64,000 bases of DNA from Cytobacillus citreus (GTDB lineage: Bacteria; Bacillota; Bacilli; Bacillales; Cytobacillaceae), in NCBI RefSeq assembly GCF_018343665.1, contig NZ_JAGYPM010000005.1, forward strand, positions 62,001 to 126,000, read 5' to 3'. This document shows, one piece after another, positions 36,596-44,987 of this stretch. A program made the translations under genes and the position numbers. Position 1 is the first letter of the stretch. Each line of letters starts with the position of its first letter. The notes under the pieces were generated by a model. That model had not been told where the DNA came from, did no database searches, and worked only from the letters and a program-made list of their open reading frames with translations.

Positions 36596-37543
36596 ATGGA
36601 AGATCGTCAAACCCAAGCTATTTTACTAGATAACTTTAATGAATTAGAACAATCATATAGAAAAGATGTAAGCGAATCTTTAGCTACTGTAAAAGCAAAC
36701 ACAGAAAAAATCCAATTCAATCAGCAGCTTTATTATAATGAGAAGCAAGATGCGAAAGATGTAAAACACTACTATTCATCCGTCGCCAATATTGGGGATT
36801 CTAATAATCTCTTTGCTTATTATCATGAACTAGTCAAAAGAACTCATCAACAGCGTATCCCCTATTTTATTAGTAAAGATCAATTCCTATATACTTGGGT
36901 TGATATGCAGCCTGACGGTTCTGTTAAAAGCATATATTCTGGTGAGCATAAGGATCCAAAAACGATTATTGAAGAGGACTTCGAAACGATTCGCAAAAAA
37001 TACGACGAATTTCTAGGACTCCTTAAAAATAAGAAACATTTACTAGATGAACTGCACAAAAAAATGGCCAATATTGAATCTTCCATAAAATTTAATACAG
37101 AGCATATCGTCCCCCAATCTTGGTTTGGCGGAAAAGAACCAATGAAAGGGGATCTGCACCATCTATTTGTGTGCCAGCCCGAATGTAATACAGCTCGTTC
37201 GAATTTTCCATACGATGATTTTGATTTTTATGTCCCAGAATCCTCTGAAGAAGTAATTCAAAATCACTGCGGAGTAGCGAACGAGGGAAAATTTGAACCG
37301 GAAAATGGGAAGGGTGCTGCTGCAAGGGCCATGTTGTATTTCTTGCTTCGCTATCCAAAGGCGATTCGGAAACCTTTTTTACAACAAATCGATTTAGGTC
37401 TCCTTATTAGCTGGAACCATCAATTTAAAGTCACCATCCACGAGAAACATCGAAATCGAGCCATTTACCGCATTCAAGGCAATCGAAATCCATTTATAGA
37501 TTTCCCGGAGCTTGCTGAGAAAATTAGATTTCAAATTTATTAA
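36596..37543 (+). CDS. Endonuclease I family nuclease
   Basis: 315 residues. The central motif NTEHIVPQSWFGG, followed by GDLHHLFVCQPECNTARSN, is the His-metal site of the endonuclease I (EndoI/Vvn, B. subtilis BsnA/YurI) family, which cuts DNA and RNA without sequence specificity. Unusually for the family, no signal peptide is visible; the N-terminus is a charged helix, so it may be cytoplasmic or exported otherwise. GGGATGG is before the ATG. It stands alone. Confidence 0.87.
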   Translation: MEDRQTQAILLDNFNELEQSYRKDVSESLATVKANTEKIQFNQQLYYNEKQDAKDVKHYYSSVANIGDSNNLFAYYHELVKRTHQQRIPYFISKDQFLYTWVDMQPDGSVKSIYSGEHKDPKTIIEEDFETIRKKYDEFLGLLKNKKHLLDELHKKMANIESSIKFNTEHIVPQSWFGGKEPMKGDLHHLFVCQPECNTARSNFPYDDFDFYVPESSEEVIQNHCGVANEGKFEPENGKGAAARAMLYFLLRYPKAIRKPFLQQIDLGLLISWNHQFKVTIHEKHRNRAIYRIQGNRNPFIDFPELAEKIRFQIY

Positions 37544-37545
37544 AA

Positions 37546-37582
37546 AGGCACAATACCAAATGGGTAAAGTGCCTCTTCCTTT
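37546..37582 (+). terminator. Terminator after endonuclease gene
   Basis: GGCAC..TACC / GGGTA..GTGCC nested stem followed by CTTCCTTTT. Confidence 0.6.
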
Positions 37583-37605
37583 TAGACAATGGTTTTATCC
37601 AACCG

Positions 37606-37809
37606 CTATACTCTAAATTCCCCTACCAGCATTTTTAATTCCTCTGCCACTTTTGAAAGTGCATGCGAGGATGAGGCTATTTCCTCCATAGAAGCTAGCT
37701 GTTCTTCGGTGGTGGATGAAACTTCTTCTGTGCATGTAAAGGTTGCTTCTGCTACTTCATTTACTACATGAATTGTTTCAAGAATGTATTCTCCTTCTTC
37801 TTTCAACAT
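37606..37809 (-). pseudogene. C-terminal scrap of a methyl-accepting chemotaxis protein
   Basis: 67 residues with EEVSSTTEEQLASMEEIASS and SKVAEELKMLVGEFRV, the usual extreme C-terminus of MCP signalling domains. Membrane, HAMP and hairpin-tip regions are missing. It cannot function as a receptor. Confidence 0.75.
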
Positions 37810-37886
37810 TTTTCATTTGGTTATAGCAGCTTGGTATACGATTTTTCATTTTGCTTCTTTTCTGATTCCCCAGAGGGTCTTTAATC

Positions 37887-38042
37887 GTGACCGCTTTTGG
37901 ATCCTTCCCTCATTTATGGGAACGATTAAGCAGTAATCGTGACCACTTTCTGGCTCTCCCCTCATTTTCGGGAACGATTAGGCCGGATTCGTGACCGCTT
38001 TTTGATTTTCCCCTTATCCTCGGGAACGATTAGGCTTTCACC
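37887..38042. repeat. Tandem array T3, 52-bp period, three copies
   Basis: GTGACC occurs at 37887, 37939 and 37991, exactly 52 apart. Units read GTGACCGCTTTT, then TTCCC..GGGAACGATTA. Related in sequence to array T2. The rest of 37810-38119 shows no gene. Confidence 0.92.
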
Positions 38043-38119
38043 AGCATAAATTAATAAAGCTTTTTTACTTGTCATAATGGCTTATTCACGTAAATCGACC
38101 GACAGTTTACTTTTTAAAA

Positions 38120-38172
38120 AGAAAAAAGATTGAAAGTCTGCAAGAAAATCTTGCCTACTCTCAATCTTTTTT
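38120..38172 (-). terminator. Terminator after the M23 peptidase gene
   Basis: AAAAAGATTGA / TCAATCTTTTT outer stem with an inner GCAAGA / TCTTGC stem and a T tract on both sides. Confidence 0.85.
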
Positions 38173-38178
38173 TGAAAA

Positions 38179-39495
38179 TTAATAAGATACATATTTAAGT
38201 GGGTTCACTGAATTTGATCTGCTTCCGTTCCATCCTCCATGATGAATTTCGAAGTGTAAGTGCGGACCTGTTGAATTCCCTGTGCTGCCCATATTTCCTA
38301 GCTTTTGGCCTTTTTCAACTCTTTGACCATTCGAGACATTTAGGCTTTCCAAATGACCATAAACGGTCGTCATTACTTGTCCATCGATAACGTGGGTAAT
38401 CATCACAACATTCCCATAGCTTCGATCATAGTTGGCACGGATAACTGTACCCGATGCTGCGGCAACGATCGGAACTGCTCCTGTTCGCCCGCCTTTTCCA
38501 ATGTCAATACCTGAATGGAACTCTCCCCCTCGTTGACCAAAATGTGAAGTAAGCCTACCAGTAGTCGGGTTCATGAATGCACCACTCGTTACTGGCGGTG
38601 ATGCTCCACTCGTTACTGGCGGTGATGCTCCACTCGTTACTGGCGGTGATGCACCAATCGAGCCGTTGTTCGCTGCTGCTTGCTTCTTCCGTTGCTCTTC
38701 TAGCTCTCTCTGCTTTTTATTCCATGCTGCAATTTCCTGTTTAACTGCCTTTTCCTGAGCAGCAAGGATGGCATCCTGATCCTCAAGTTCATGAAGCATC
38801 TCATGCATTTCTTCTTCATTTTTGTTTAATTGAGCTAATAGATTATTTTTTTCAGCACTTTGATTATCTAGTTTTTTCTTCATTGCTACAAGCTCTGTCT
38901 TCTTTTGATTCAATTCATCTAACTGCTTTTGAACCTTAGCCTCTGTTTGATCAAGCAATGCTTTATCCTCTTGATGAGTCTTAAGCAAATCCTTATCAGC
39001 CTGCACAAATGTAGTTACGGCACTTACCCGGTTAACAAAATCTCCAAAGCTTTGTGCTCCTAATAATACATCTAAATAATTAATAGCTCCGCCGTTTTCT
39101 TGAAGAGACCGGGCACGTTCTTTCAAAAGCTCATCACGTTTCTTAATTTGCTCCTTTAGAACAGCAATTTCCGCTTGAAGTCTTTGTATCTCTTTCTCAG
39201 CATCTCCGATTTGAGCCTCTTTTTCTCTAATTTTGCTGTTTGTGTCAGTTATTGCAAAATCTATTTCTTTAATTTCATTTGTAACGGCGGCCTGTTCAGT
39301 ATTGATTTCATCCACTTTATTTTGTGTGCTGTCAATTTCTGATTGGACGCCTGAACGCTTATTTTGAACATCCTTCTTTTTATCCTCAAGCTGCTTATTT
39401 GCTTGTTCAGCATATGCAGTATCAGAAACCGAATAACTCAAGCTGCCATAACCTACAATAATTCCAATTCCTAGAATAAGAAGTTTTCGTTTCAC
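38179..39495 (-). CDS. Secreted coiled-coil M23 peptidase (CwlO/PcsB-like N-terminus)
   Basis: 438 residues. A Sec signal peptide (ends near AYAEQ, residue 29), a long coiled coil (about 30-270) like the FtsEX-linked N-domain of CwlO/PcsB, a Pro/Ser/Thr linker made of three perfect GASPPVTS repeats (24 bp each, 38582-38653), and a C-terminal LytM/M23 metallopeptidase with HSGIDIGKGG, and GPHLHFEIHHGG as the zinc and catalytic motifs. It should cut peptidoglycan cross-bridges during growth. Start is GTG behind GGGAGAAG. A long leader and a WalR-like box lie upstream. Confidence 0.93.
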   Translation of the reverse strand: MKRKLLILGIGIIVGYGSLSYSVSDTAYAEQANKQLEDKKKDVQNKRSGVQSEIDSTQNKVDEINTEQAAVTNEIKEIDFAITDTNSKIREKEAQIGDAEKEIQRLQAEIAVLKEQIKKRDELLKERARSLQENGGAINYLDVLLGAQSFGDFVNRVSAVTTFVQADKDLLKTHQEDKALLDQTEAKVQKQLDELNQKKTELVAMKKKLDNQSAEKNNLLAQLNKNEEEMHEMLHELEDQDAILAAQEKAVKQEIAAWNKKQRELEEQRKKQAAANNGSIGASPPVTSGASPPVTSGASPPVTSGAFMNPTTGRLTSHFGQRGGEFHSGIDIGKGGRTGAVPIVAAASGTVIRANYDRSYGNVVMITHVIDGQVMTTVYGHLESLNVSNGQRVEKGQKLGNMGSTGNSTGPHLHFEIHHGGWNGSRSNSVNPLKYVSY

Positions 39496-39908
39496 TTAAT
39501 CAGCTTCTCCCTTCTATTTAACTAGTGGCTGCTAATAATTTTTTTAACGGGCTAGTATGTAGTATTTGTTGCTTCTACTAATCTATTATTTCTAAAAACT
39601 AACATCATACAATTAAAGTCGTTTGTTGTTTGGTTATGTTGAAATCGATCATGTTAGATATTGAGGCAGATTGTAGAATTTTAAATAAGCTTATTGTGGG
39701 AAATTTACGCAAAATTGGTCAATTTTTGTCCGTTATTCACACATTTTTTATTATAACACTGTCCTATCAAAAATTAATCACCAAAATTATTACAAATATA
39801 TTTCAAAAGATAGAGTTTCGTGTCGAAAAAACGTCGGAGTTCTAGTTATTTTGGAGTATACATTCGAGGTTTTTCGTGGGATTATCTTTCAACCTTTTAG
39901 AGAATTTT
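39496..39908. promoter_or_regulatory. Long leader and promoter region of the M23 gene
   Basis: On the minus strand a consensus -10 TATAAT is at 39755-39750 without a good -35, and 33 bases upstream of it TGAAAT-N5-TGTAAT (39805-39789) resembles the WalR box TGTWAH-N5-TGTWAH with one mismatch. The leader would be about 250 bases. No gene is seen. Confidence 0.35.
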
Positions 39909-39946
39909 AAAAGGCATACCACCTGAAAACAACAGATTAGTATGCC
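39909..39946 (-). terminator. Terminator after the broken membrane gene at 39956
   Basis: AAGGCATAC / GTATGCCTT stem, with a T-rich stretch behind on the minus strand. Confidence 0.7.
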
Positions 39947-39955
39947 TTCTTTTAT

Positions 39956-40514
39956 TCAATTTCGATTTTTCCAAGAGGAATCGTTAAAGATCTTTTTTCG
40001 AAAGCGATCAATGATTAAAGCAATAAGAGCTGACAGAGTTAAGAACATAATATATGTGTTTAGATTAAAATATTGGTTATTAACGTGTATAGACATAAAA
40101 GAAGTAATCTGTTCAATGTACTCCCAGTCAACAAAACCAAAATTCTCTTTATAAGCATCAGCTAAAACATCTCGATATTTTATAAAAGCACTTCTCTGAT
40201 AAACAAATGCAATAAGAAGGTAAAAAGTCATAACTAATGTACTAATAGTTAAGGTAATAGATTTAATGTTACGGTAATAGATTTAATGTTAAGGTAATGA
40301 AAGGTTCGCATCCACAAATACACTGAATAGCAAAATAACAAAAAAGAATACCCATAAATAAAATGGCGGGGTTTCCATTTCCTGATGACTGCCCGGGATT
40401 CGGAGTTATTAAATTGCTAAGCCAAAATAATGGTATTGCTAGAATATTAACTCCTAATAATATTATTTTTTCCTTTTTTATCGCAAACACCCCTATTACA
40501 TTTAACTGTTCCAT
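39956..40514 (-). pseudogene. Membrane-protein gene broken by a 2 x 20-bp duplication
   Basis: Two minus-strand frames (40269-40514 and 39956-40231) look like halves of one membrane protein of unknown family. Between them the unit AACATTAAATCTATTACCTT occurs twice in tandem (40251-40290, one mismatch). Removing exactly these 40 bases joins EPFITL to TISTLVMTFYLLIAF in frame and rebuilds a membrane helix, giving about 172 residues. The expansion therefore causes the frameshift. The start codon of the first half has no good ribosome site. Confidence 0.65.
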
Positions 40515-40577
40515 ACAATAAAAAACGCTTGTAAATAATAGGACTCTGTTGTCTAAATAGGTTCAGCTCCCCTTTTT

Positions 40578-40943
40578 TTAAAAATCCCTACGAGTAGAAG
40601 AACAAAGTCCGACCAAAAATAGAAGCGGAAACATGAGCATCATTAGTGCCACCCCTGCAAATCCTTTTTATTGCATACTGGAATGAAACGACCCATGAAA
40701 ATAAGGGGGCTATTGCTAACATTGTTGTTAATCCGCAAATGATATATTTCTTTTTCTTTGATTTACCGCGACTTAACATGCTGGCTACTACTAATGTAAA
40801 TTAATGATTAGTATAAATAGGACTATTCCCATTGCTGAGCCAACAGCGAAAGACCAAGAAAAGAAATCAAAGAAAAAATAAGTAATGAGCATGCAAAAAA
40901 TATATCCTGTCGAAAAGCCAATCATATACTTTTTTAACTTCAT
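40578..40943 (-). pseudogene. Frameshifted four-helix membrane protein gene
   Basis: Begins with ATG behind AAAGGTGG and reads MKLKKYMIGFSTGY..., a 50-residue frame ending at 40791. A second frame adds TLVVASMLSRGKSKKKK and two helices (to SFQYAIK), and a third adds GFAGVALMMLMFPLLFLVG, ending at 40578. Joined, they form one roughly 118-residue protein with four helices. The breaks are one missing base near 40800 and one extra A in an A-run near 40667. A sequencing error could explain the A-run change. Family not recognised. Confidence 0.55.
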
Positions 40944-41034
40944 AATATTTGTCCACCTTTTAATTATTGAGTGTTCAGTTTTAGAACCTTAGTTGAACTA
41001 TTGTGTATATGAAAATATTATTATCGATCAAGCT

Positions 41035-41505
41035 TTATATCGTGACCGTTTTATGCCTCTTCCCTGTTTCTCGGGTTCATTGGAGCTTTCTTTGTGACCG
41101 TTTTATGCCCTTCCCCTGTTTCTCGGGTTCATTGGAGCTTTCTTTGTGACCGTTTTATGCCCTTCCCCTGTTTCTCGGGTTCATTGGAGCTTTCTTTGTG
41201 ACCGTTTTATGCCTCTTCCCTGTTTCTCGGGTTCATTGGAGCTTTCTTTGTGACCGTTTTATGCCCTTCCCCTGTTTCTCGGGTTCATTGGAGCTTTCTT
41301 TGTGACCGTTTTATGCCTCTTCCCTGTTTCTCGGGTTCATTGGAGCTTTCTTTGTGACTGTTTTATGCCTTTTCCCTGTTTCTCGGGTACTTTGGAGCTT
41401 TCTTTGTGACTGTTTTATGCCTTTTCCCTGTTTCTCAGGTTCATTGGAGCTTTCTTTGTGACCGTTTTACGCCTTTCCCCTGTTTCTCGGGTACAATGAA
41501 CCCAC
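41035..41505. repeat. Tandem array T2, 52-bp period, nine copies
   Basis: GTGACCG (or GTGACTG) starts at 41042 and every 52 bases until 41458, nine times with no indel. The unit reads GTGACCGTTTTATGCC, then TTCCCCTGTTTCTCGGG, then TTCATTGGAGCTTTCTTT. Neighbouring copies differ at only a few bases. Confidence 0.96.
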
Positions 41506-41852
41506 TGGATTTCCCATGATTAATGGGTATTATAGATTTGTCATCATAAATCAACAAAGCTTAAATATAAAAATTCAATTGAAGGAAAACACATGCTAGC
41601 TAAAGAAACCTTTATTTTTACTGATCATTAGTAAAGTATATTTCTACTTTTTTATTTACAATTACCTTTTCATCCATATGAAAAGAAAAATGCCTTCTTC
41701 CTCAAGTATAATAAAAAGCTTTAAGTATTTTGTAATTCTGTTGATAAATCTCTGGCGAACTCCAATGTTGTAGCTTTTAGGCAACTTAATATCTTCATTG
41801 CTGTTGCTATCTTGTGCAAGGACAGATAAATCATTAATATAAGTTATTACCT
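41506..41852. other. Intergenic region behind array T2
   Basis: No convincing gene. A minus-strand open stretch of about 65 codons (41655-41857) lacks a start codon. Confidence 0.4.
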
Positions 41853-42200
41853 CTACAAGACTTCTTTTCGTAAAAGAAAACTAACAAAATAACAAATACA
41901 GGTAATACCAAACATAGCAAAAATACCGGGTGTCATAGCAAAATATAAGCTAAGCGGCAAGGACCAGATAAAAGCAATGAACATTAATTTTTTGTTAGCC
42001 CTTAAGGAAGAATAGATCACTAAACAAGCTGGCAGAAACAACATTAAAAATGTGCTGATCATTGGACCATAATCTGTTAAATTAGCATAAGGGTTTAAAA
42101 AATTGAAAACAATCCATAAAATTAAACTGGATGAACCCGCTAATATTCCTATGGCAGATGACATTTTTACTATTTTGATGCACCTCCATAATTTAATCAC
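41853..42200 (-). CDS. Small membrane protein, unknown
   Basis: Up to 115 residues with three hydrophobic segments. Not recognised. The GTG at 42200 overlaps the stop of the NUDIX gene by 8 bases, which would couple translation; a GGAGGT lies inside the frame, and the ATG at 42164 is a possible but distant alternative start. Shares the transcript with the NUDIX gene. Confidence 0.55.
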   Translation of the reverse strand: MIKLWRCIKIVKMSSAIGILAGSSSLILWIVFNFLNPYANLTDYGPMISTFLMLFLPACLVIYSSLRANKKLMFIAFIWSLPLSLYFAMTPGIFAMFGITCICYFVSFLLRKEVL

Positions 42201-42639
42201 TAAAAAGACTAATTGAATGCAAATTCTCTCTTAATAAGTTATTTATTATTTTCTTTTGTACCCTTGGTTCCCGTAGTTCTTCATCTTTAAATTTCATAAG
42301 ATCATTTACCTTAATCCACTTACTGTCTATAATCTCATCTTCTTCAAGATTTAATGATCCGCCAGTAATCTCACCAGTAAAATGAAACAAAATAACTTGG
42401 TCGTTTGTGCTACTAATAAAATTATAAACACCAGTTGTGCTATTAAGTTTAACATCAAGGCCTGTTTCCTCTTTTACTTCCCTACAAGCGGTATAGAGAA
42501 TGTCTTCACCATTCTTAATGCGTCCACTCGGAAAGTTCCATTTATCAATAGCTGTTGGTTTGTTTTCTTTTATGATTAAGACTTCATTATCTTTGAATAT
42601 TGATACACTCGCTACTAAAACAATCCCATTTTGAGTCAT
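42193..42639 (-). CDS. NUDIX hydrolase
   Basis: 148 residues with a complete Nudix box: GRIKNGEDILYTACREVKEE followed by TGL, matching GX5EX7REUXEEXGU. Nudix enzymes cleave nucleoside diphosphates linked to other groups and need Mg2+; the substrate here cannot be told. Start ATG is preceded by TTGGGAG. Confidence 0.92.
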   Translation of the reverse strand: MTQNGIVLVASVSIFKDNEVLIIKENKPTAIDKWNFPSGRIKNGEDILYTACREVKEETGLDVKLNSTTGVYNFISSTNDQVILFHFTGEITGGSLNLEEDEIIDSKWIKVNDLMKFKDEELREPRVQKKIINNLLRENLHSISLFSD

Positions 42640-42760
42640 TTTTTTCTCCCAAAGTTGTTAATATATTATTTATCTTTAAATGAGTTTTCAATTTCACTCT
42701 TATTTGTTGCAACTACTATCTTGTTATTATATATTCCTACAATATTAGAGATCAAAATGA

Positions 42761-44341
42761 TTAAAAAAATTGTTTAATAAAGTAAACTGGATTTAAATAT
42801 TCTCCTGTTGCCATTTTTATTTTCTCATTCCAATGCAGAGAAGCACCATATTTGAAGAAGTTTTCTTTTAAATACATACCTACTTCGGGTTTGAATAAGT
42901 CGGAAGAAATATGAGTTTCCATATAATTTTGAAGCTGAGATGCTGTTAATTCACCTAGTAAATAGTCCTGGTAAGTGCCAGGGGCTAAAGAAAAGTGCAT
43001 TTTTGATGCCCAATCAGGATAGCTTGTATCTTCAGGAGGATTCATAAATTGAATATCTTTTACTAATTCCCACCATAATTTATTTAAATCCTGGTCAGGA
43101 TTTTCGTATAATTGTCTTTCGAAAAAGGTAAAGGTCATAATCCATCTTGAAGAAACTAACATTTGACGCTGCAGCATTTTTTCGATGGCTGGAATTTCAT
43201 CTGTTAGGTGTTCTTCTTTTAATCCTAAAAAACGTTTTTGCCATTCTAAATTTTTATTTAATCGTCCAAAAAACAATGCAATTGCTTCCGTAGTTAATGA
43301 GTGTGAATGGAAACGCAGAATGAAAGGTAAGCTTTGATCGATATATTTAAAATAAGCAGCATGGCCGAACTCATGGAGTAAAGCAGTCGCCCAAAATACA
43401 CTTTCATCCATATTTACTAAAACTCTTATATCCCCTTTACGATCAATATTCGTACAAAATCCAAATGGATTTTTATTCTCACGAGGATACAGATCACTCT
43501 TTTTAAGGATGTCTTCAATATCTAATCCCATAGAGCTAAATGTATCAATAACAACCTTCTCTAAATCCTTACCTTTGTAAAATTGATCTAAGTCCACCCC
43601 TCCTGCTGAAGGAGCTTCTTGAAAAAATGGATCAGCATAATGCCAAGGGCGCAGTTCTTCTTTTTTTATATTCATTTTTCTTGCCCGTTCTTCGTCTATT
43701 TCATCTTTAATGATACGGAATGGTTCATCTGATAAATCTTTTAACTGTTTAAACGTATCAAAAACAGTATCGATATCCAATTCTTGAGTTGATAGGCTCA
43801 TTTGATAAAAATTATCGAATCCCAATACTTTTGCATCTTTATTTCTTTTATGTATTAATTTCAAAAGGTTCTTTTCAATTTTCTTTCCGACTTGCTTACT
43901 AGCAAGCCATCCTTCTTTTCTTTGTTCATTTTGATTACTGTTTTTAAGAATATCTAATAGTACGTTATTTGTTACTTCTTTCCCTTCAAACGTAGGTCTA
44001 AATGTATTAAATACATTTGAAATCTCTTTTTCTAGTTTTATGGTTTCAGCCAGTTCACTTTTATCAAGCTGATTTTTAACCATTTTATTATATAAATCGT
44101 CTAATTGGCGTAATTGAATATGAGTAAGATTTTGCTCTTTTCTAAGTGATATTACCTTATTAAAAGTTTCCTGCTCAGAAAAATTAGCAAAATAATCACT
44201 TAAAGACTTTTCATGTTTTTCGCTCCACTCTTTTTTTCCTGTTGTTGCAGACATCCAATTATTAAATACAACTGGTTTATAAAGTGTCTCCATATTTTTA
44301 TTTTGTTCAGTTAAAAATTTATCTACTGCTTGGGAAGACAT
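42761..44341 (-). CDS. M2 (ACE-like) zinc metallopeptidase
   Basis: 526 residues, mostly helical. The zinc site is HEFGH (326-330 in the longest frame), with a downstream TTEAIALFFG glutamate, and LRPWHYADPFFQEAP resembles the region before the active site in angiotensin-converting-enzyme-like M2 peptidases; M3 is the alternative family. There is no signal peptide, so it should act on cytoplasmic peptides as a dipeptidyl carboxypeptidase. The start at 44341 gives a workable distance from AGGAGG, while the ATG at 44350 is only 2 bases from it. Confidence 0.85.
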   Translation of the reverse strand: MSSQAVDKFLTEQNKNMETLYKPVVFNNWMSATTGKKEWSEKHEKSLSDYFANFSEQETFNKVISLRKEQNLTHIQLRQLDDLYNKMVKNQLDKSELAETIKLEKEISNVFNTFRPTFEGKEVTNNVLLDILKNSNQNEQRKEGWLASKQVGKKIEKNLLKLIHKRNKDAKVLGFDNFYQMSLSTQELDIDTVFDTFKQLKDLSDEPFRIIKDEIDEERARKMNIKKEELRPWHYADPFFQEAPSAGGVDLDQFYKGKDLEKVVIDTFSSMGLDIEDILKKSDLYPRENKNPFGFCTNIDRKGDIRVLVNMDESVFWATALLHEFGHAAYFKYIDQSLPFILRFHSHSLTTEAIALFFGRLNKNLEWQKRFLGLKEEHLTDEIPAIEKMLQRQMLVSSRWIMTFTFFERQLYENPDQDLNKLWWELVKDIQFMNPPEDTSYPDWASKMHFSLAPGTYQDYLLGELTASQLQNYMETHISSDLFKPEVGMYLKENFFKYGASLHWNEKIKMATGEYLNPVYFIKQFF

Positions 44342-44444
44342 TAGGCTCATTACCTCCTCAATCCAAATAAGTCTAACTATTCAAAATTATACCATGAATA
44401 TTTATTTCTTCTTTAATGATCCTTGTAAATAAAAGAAAATTGAC

Positions 44445-44825
44445 GACCGATTTAGCTACTCACACCCTGCTTAAGCTAAAAACGAAGCGAAACTTTAAGA
44501 AAGCAAATGATGCCTTAATACACTCAGACCAAGGGGTTCATTACACACACACCCATTTTTAAAAATTAGTAAATAAACTGGGATTTCGCCAATCTATGTC
44601 AAGACGAGGAAACTGTTGGGATAACGCTCCTCAAGAATCTTTCTTTGGCCATCTTAATGATGAAGCCTCTATTAAAACATGTACAAATCTGGAAGAATTA
44701 AGACGTGAAATCAAGCAGTATATGATTTACTATAATCAATGGAATTAAAAAAAGATGACCCCTCGCTCTGTACAGAGATCATCTTCATAAAGCAGCCCAA
44801 CTTTTTTTTAATGTCCTTACAAAGG
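44445..44825 (+). pseudogene. IS3-family (IS150-like) transposase remnant
   Basis: The frame encodes ALIHSDQGVHYT, then after a frameshift near 44565 LGFRQSMSRRGNCWDNAPQE, SFFGHLNDEA and IKQYMIYYNQWN, ending with KKMTP. These are the last catalytic-core parts of IS3-group OrfB (the DQG aspartate and the final Glu are visible). The N-terminal parts and ends of the element are gone, so it is inactive. Confidence 0.85.
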
Positions 44826-44890
44826 GTACATTTTAAACCCTGTTTCCCTTTTTGCATAATTACAAAATATATACTATGGCGCAAGCCAGT

Positions 44891-44932
44891 GTGCCTGTCC
44901 CCTGGCACTTTAAAGCACTGGGGGACAATCAC
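44891..44932. repeat. Palindromic element with GTGCCTGTCCCC arms
   Basis: Imperfect inverted repeat GTGCCTGTCCCC..GGGGGACAATCAC around CTTTAAAGC. The same core and arm type occurs in the terminator at 51366-51420, so these may be members of one palindromic family. Confidence 0.55.
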
Positions 44933-44934
44933 CG

Positions 44935-44987
44935 TTTTATCTCAGATTAACTAGCAGTAAGCCCCCACTGATGGAAGTTTCACTTTA
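44935..44987 (-). repeat. Repeat R1, internally deleted copy C
   Basis: On the minus strand TAAAGTGAAACTTCC is followed by ATCAGTGGGGG and directly by CTTACTGC..GTTAATCTG..GATAAA. It thus joins the first and last parts of R1 without the middle. The initial TAA is the stop codon of the following fusion gene. Confidence 0.7.

Noticed and set aside
38573-38758. Plus-strand frame with APLVTGGD repeats
   Set aside because: It is the antisense reading of the GASPPVTS linker of the M23 peptidase.
41035-41505. CRISPR array
   Set aside because: The whole 52-bp unit repeats; there is no alternation of constant repeat and unique spacer, and no cas gene.
41655-41857. Minus-strand open stretch of about 65 codons
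   Set aside because: No start codon or ribosome site; could be a remnant, but too little to call.
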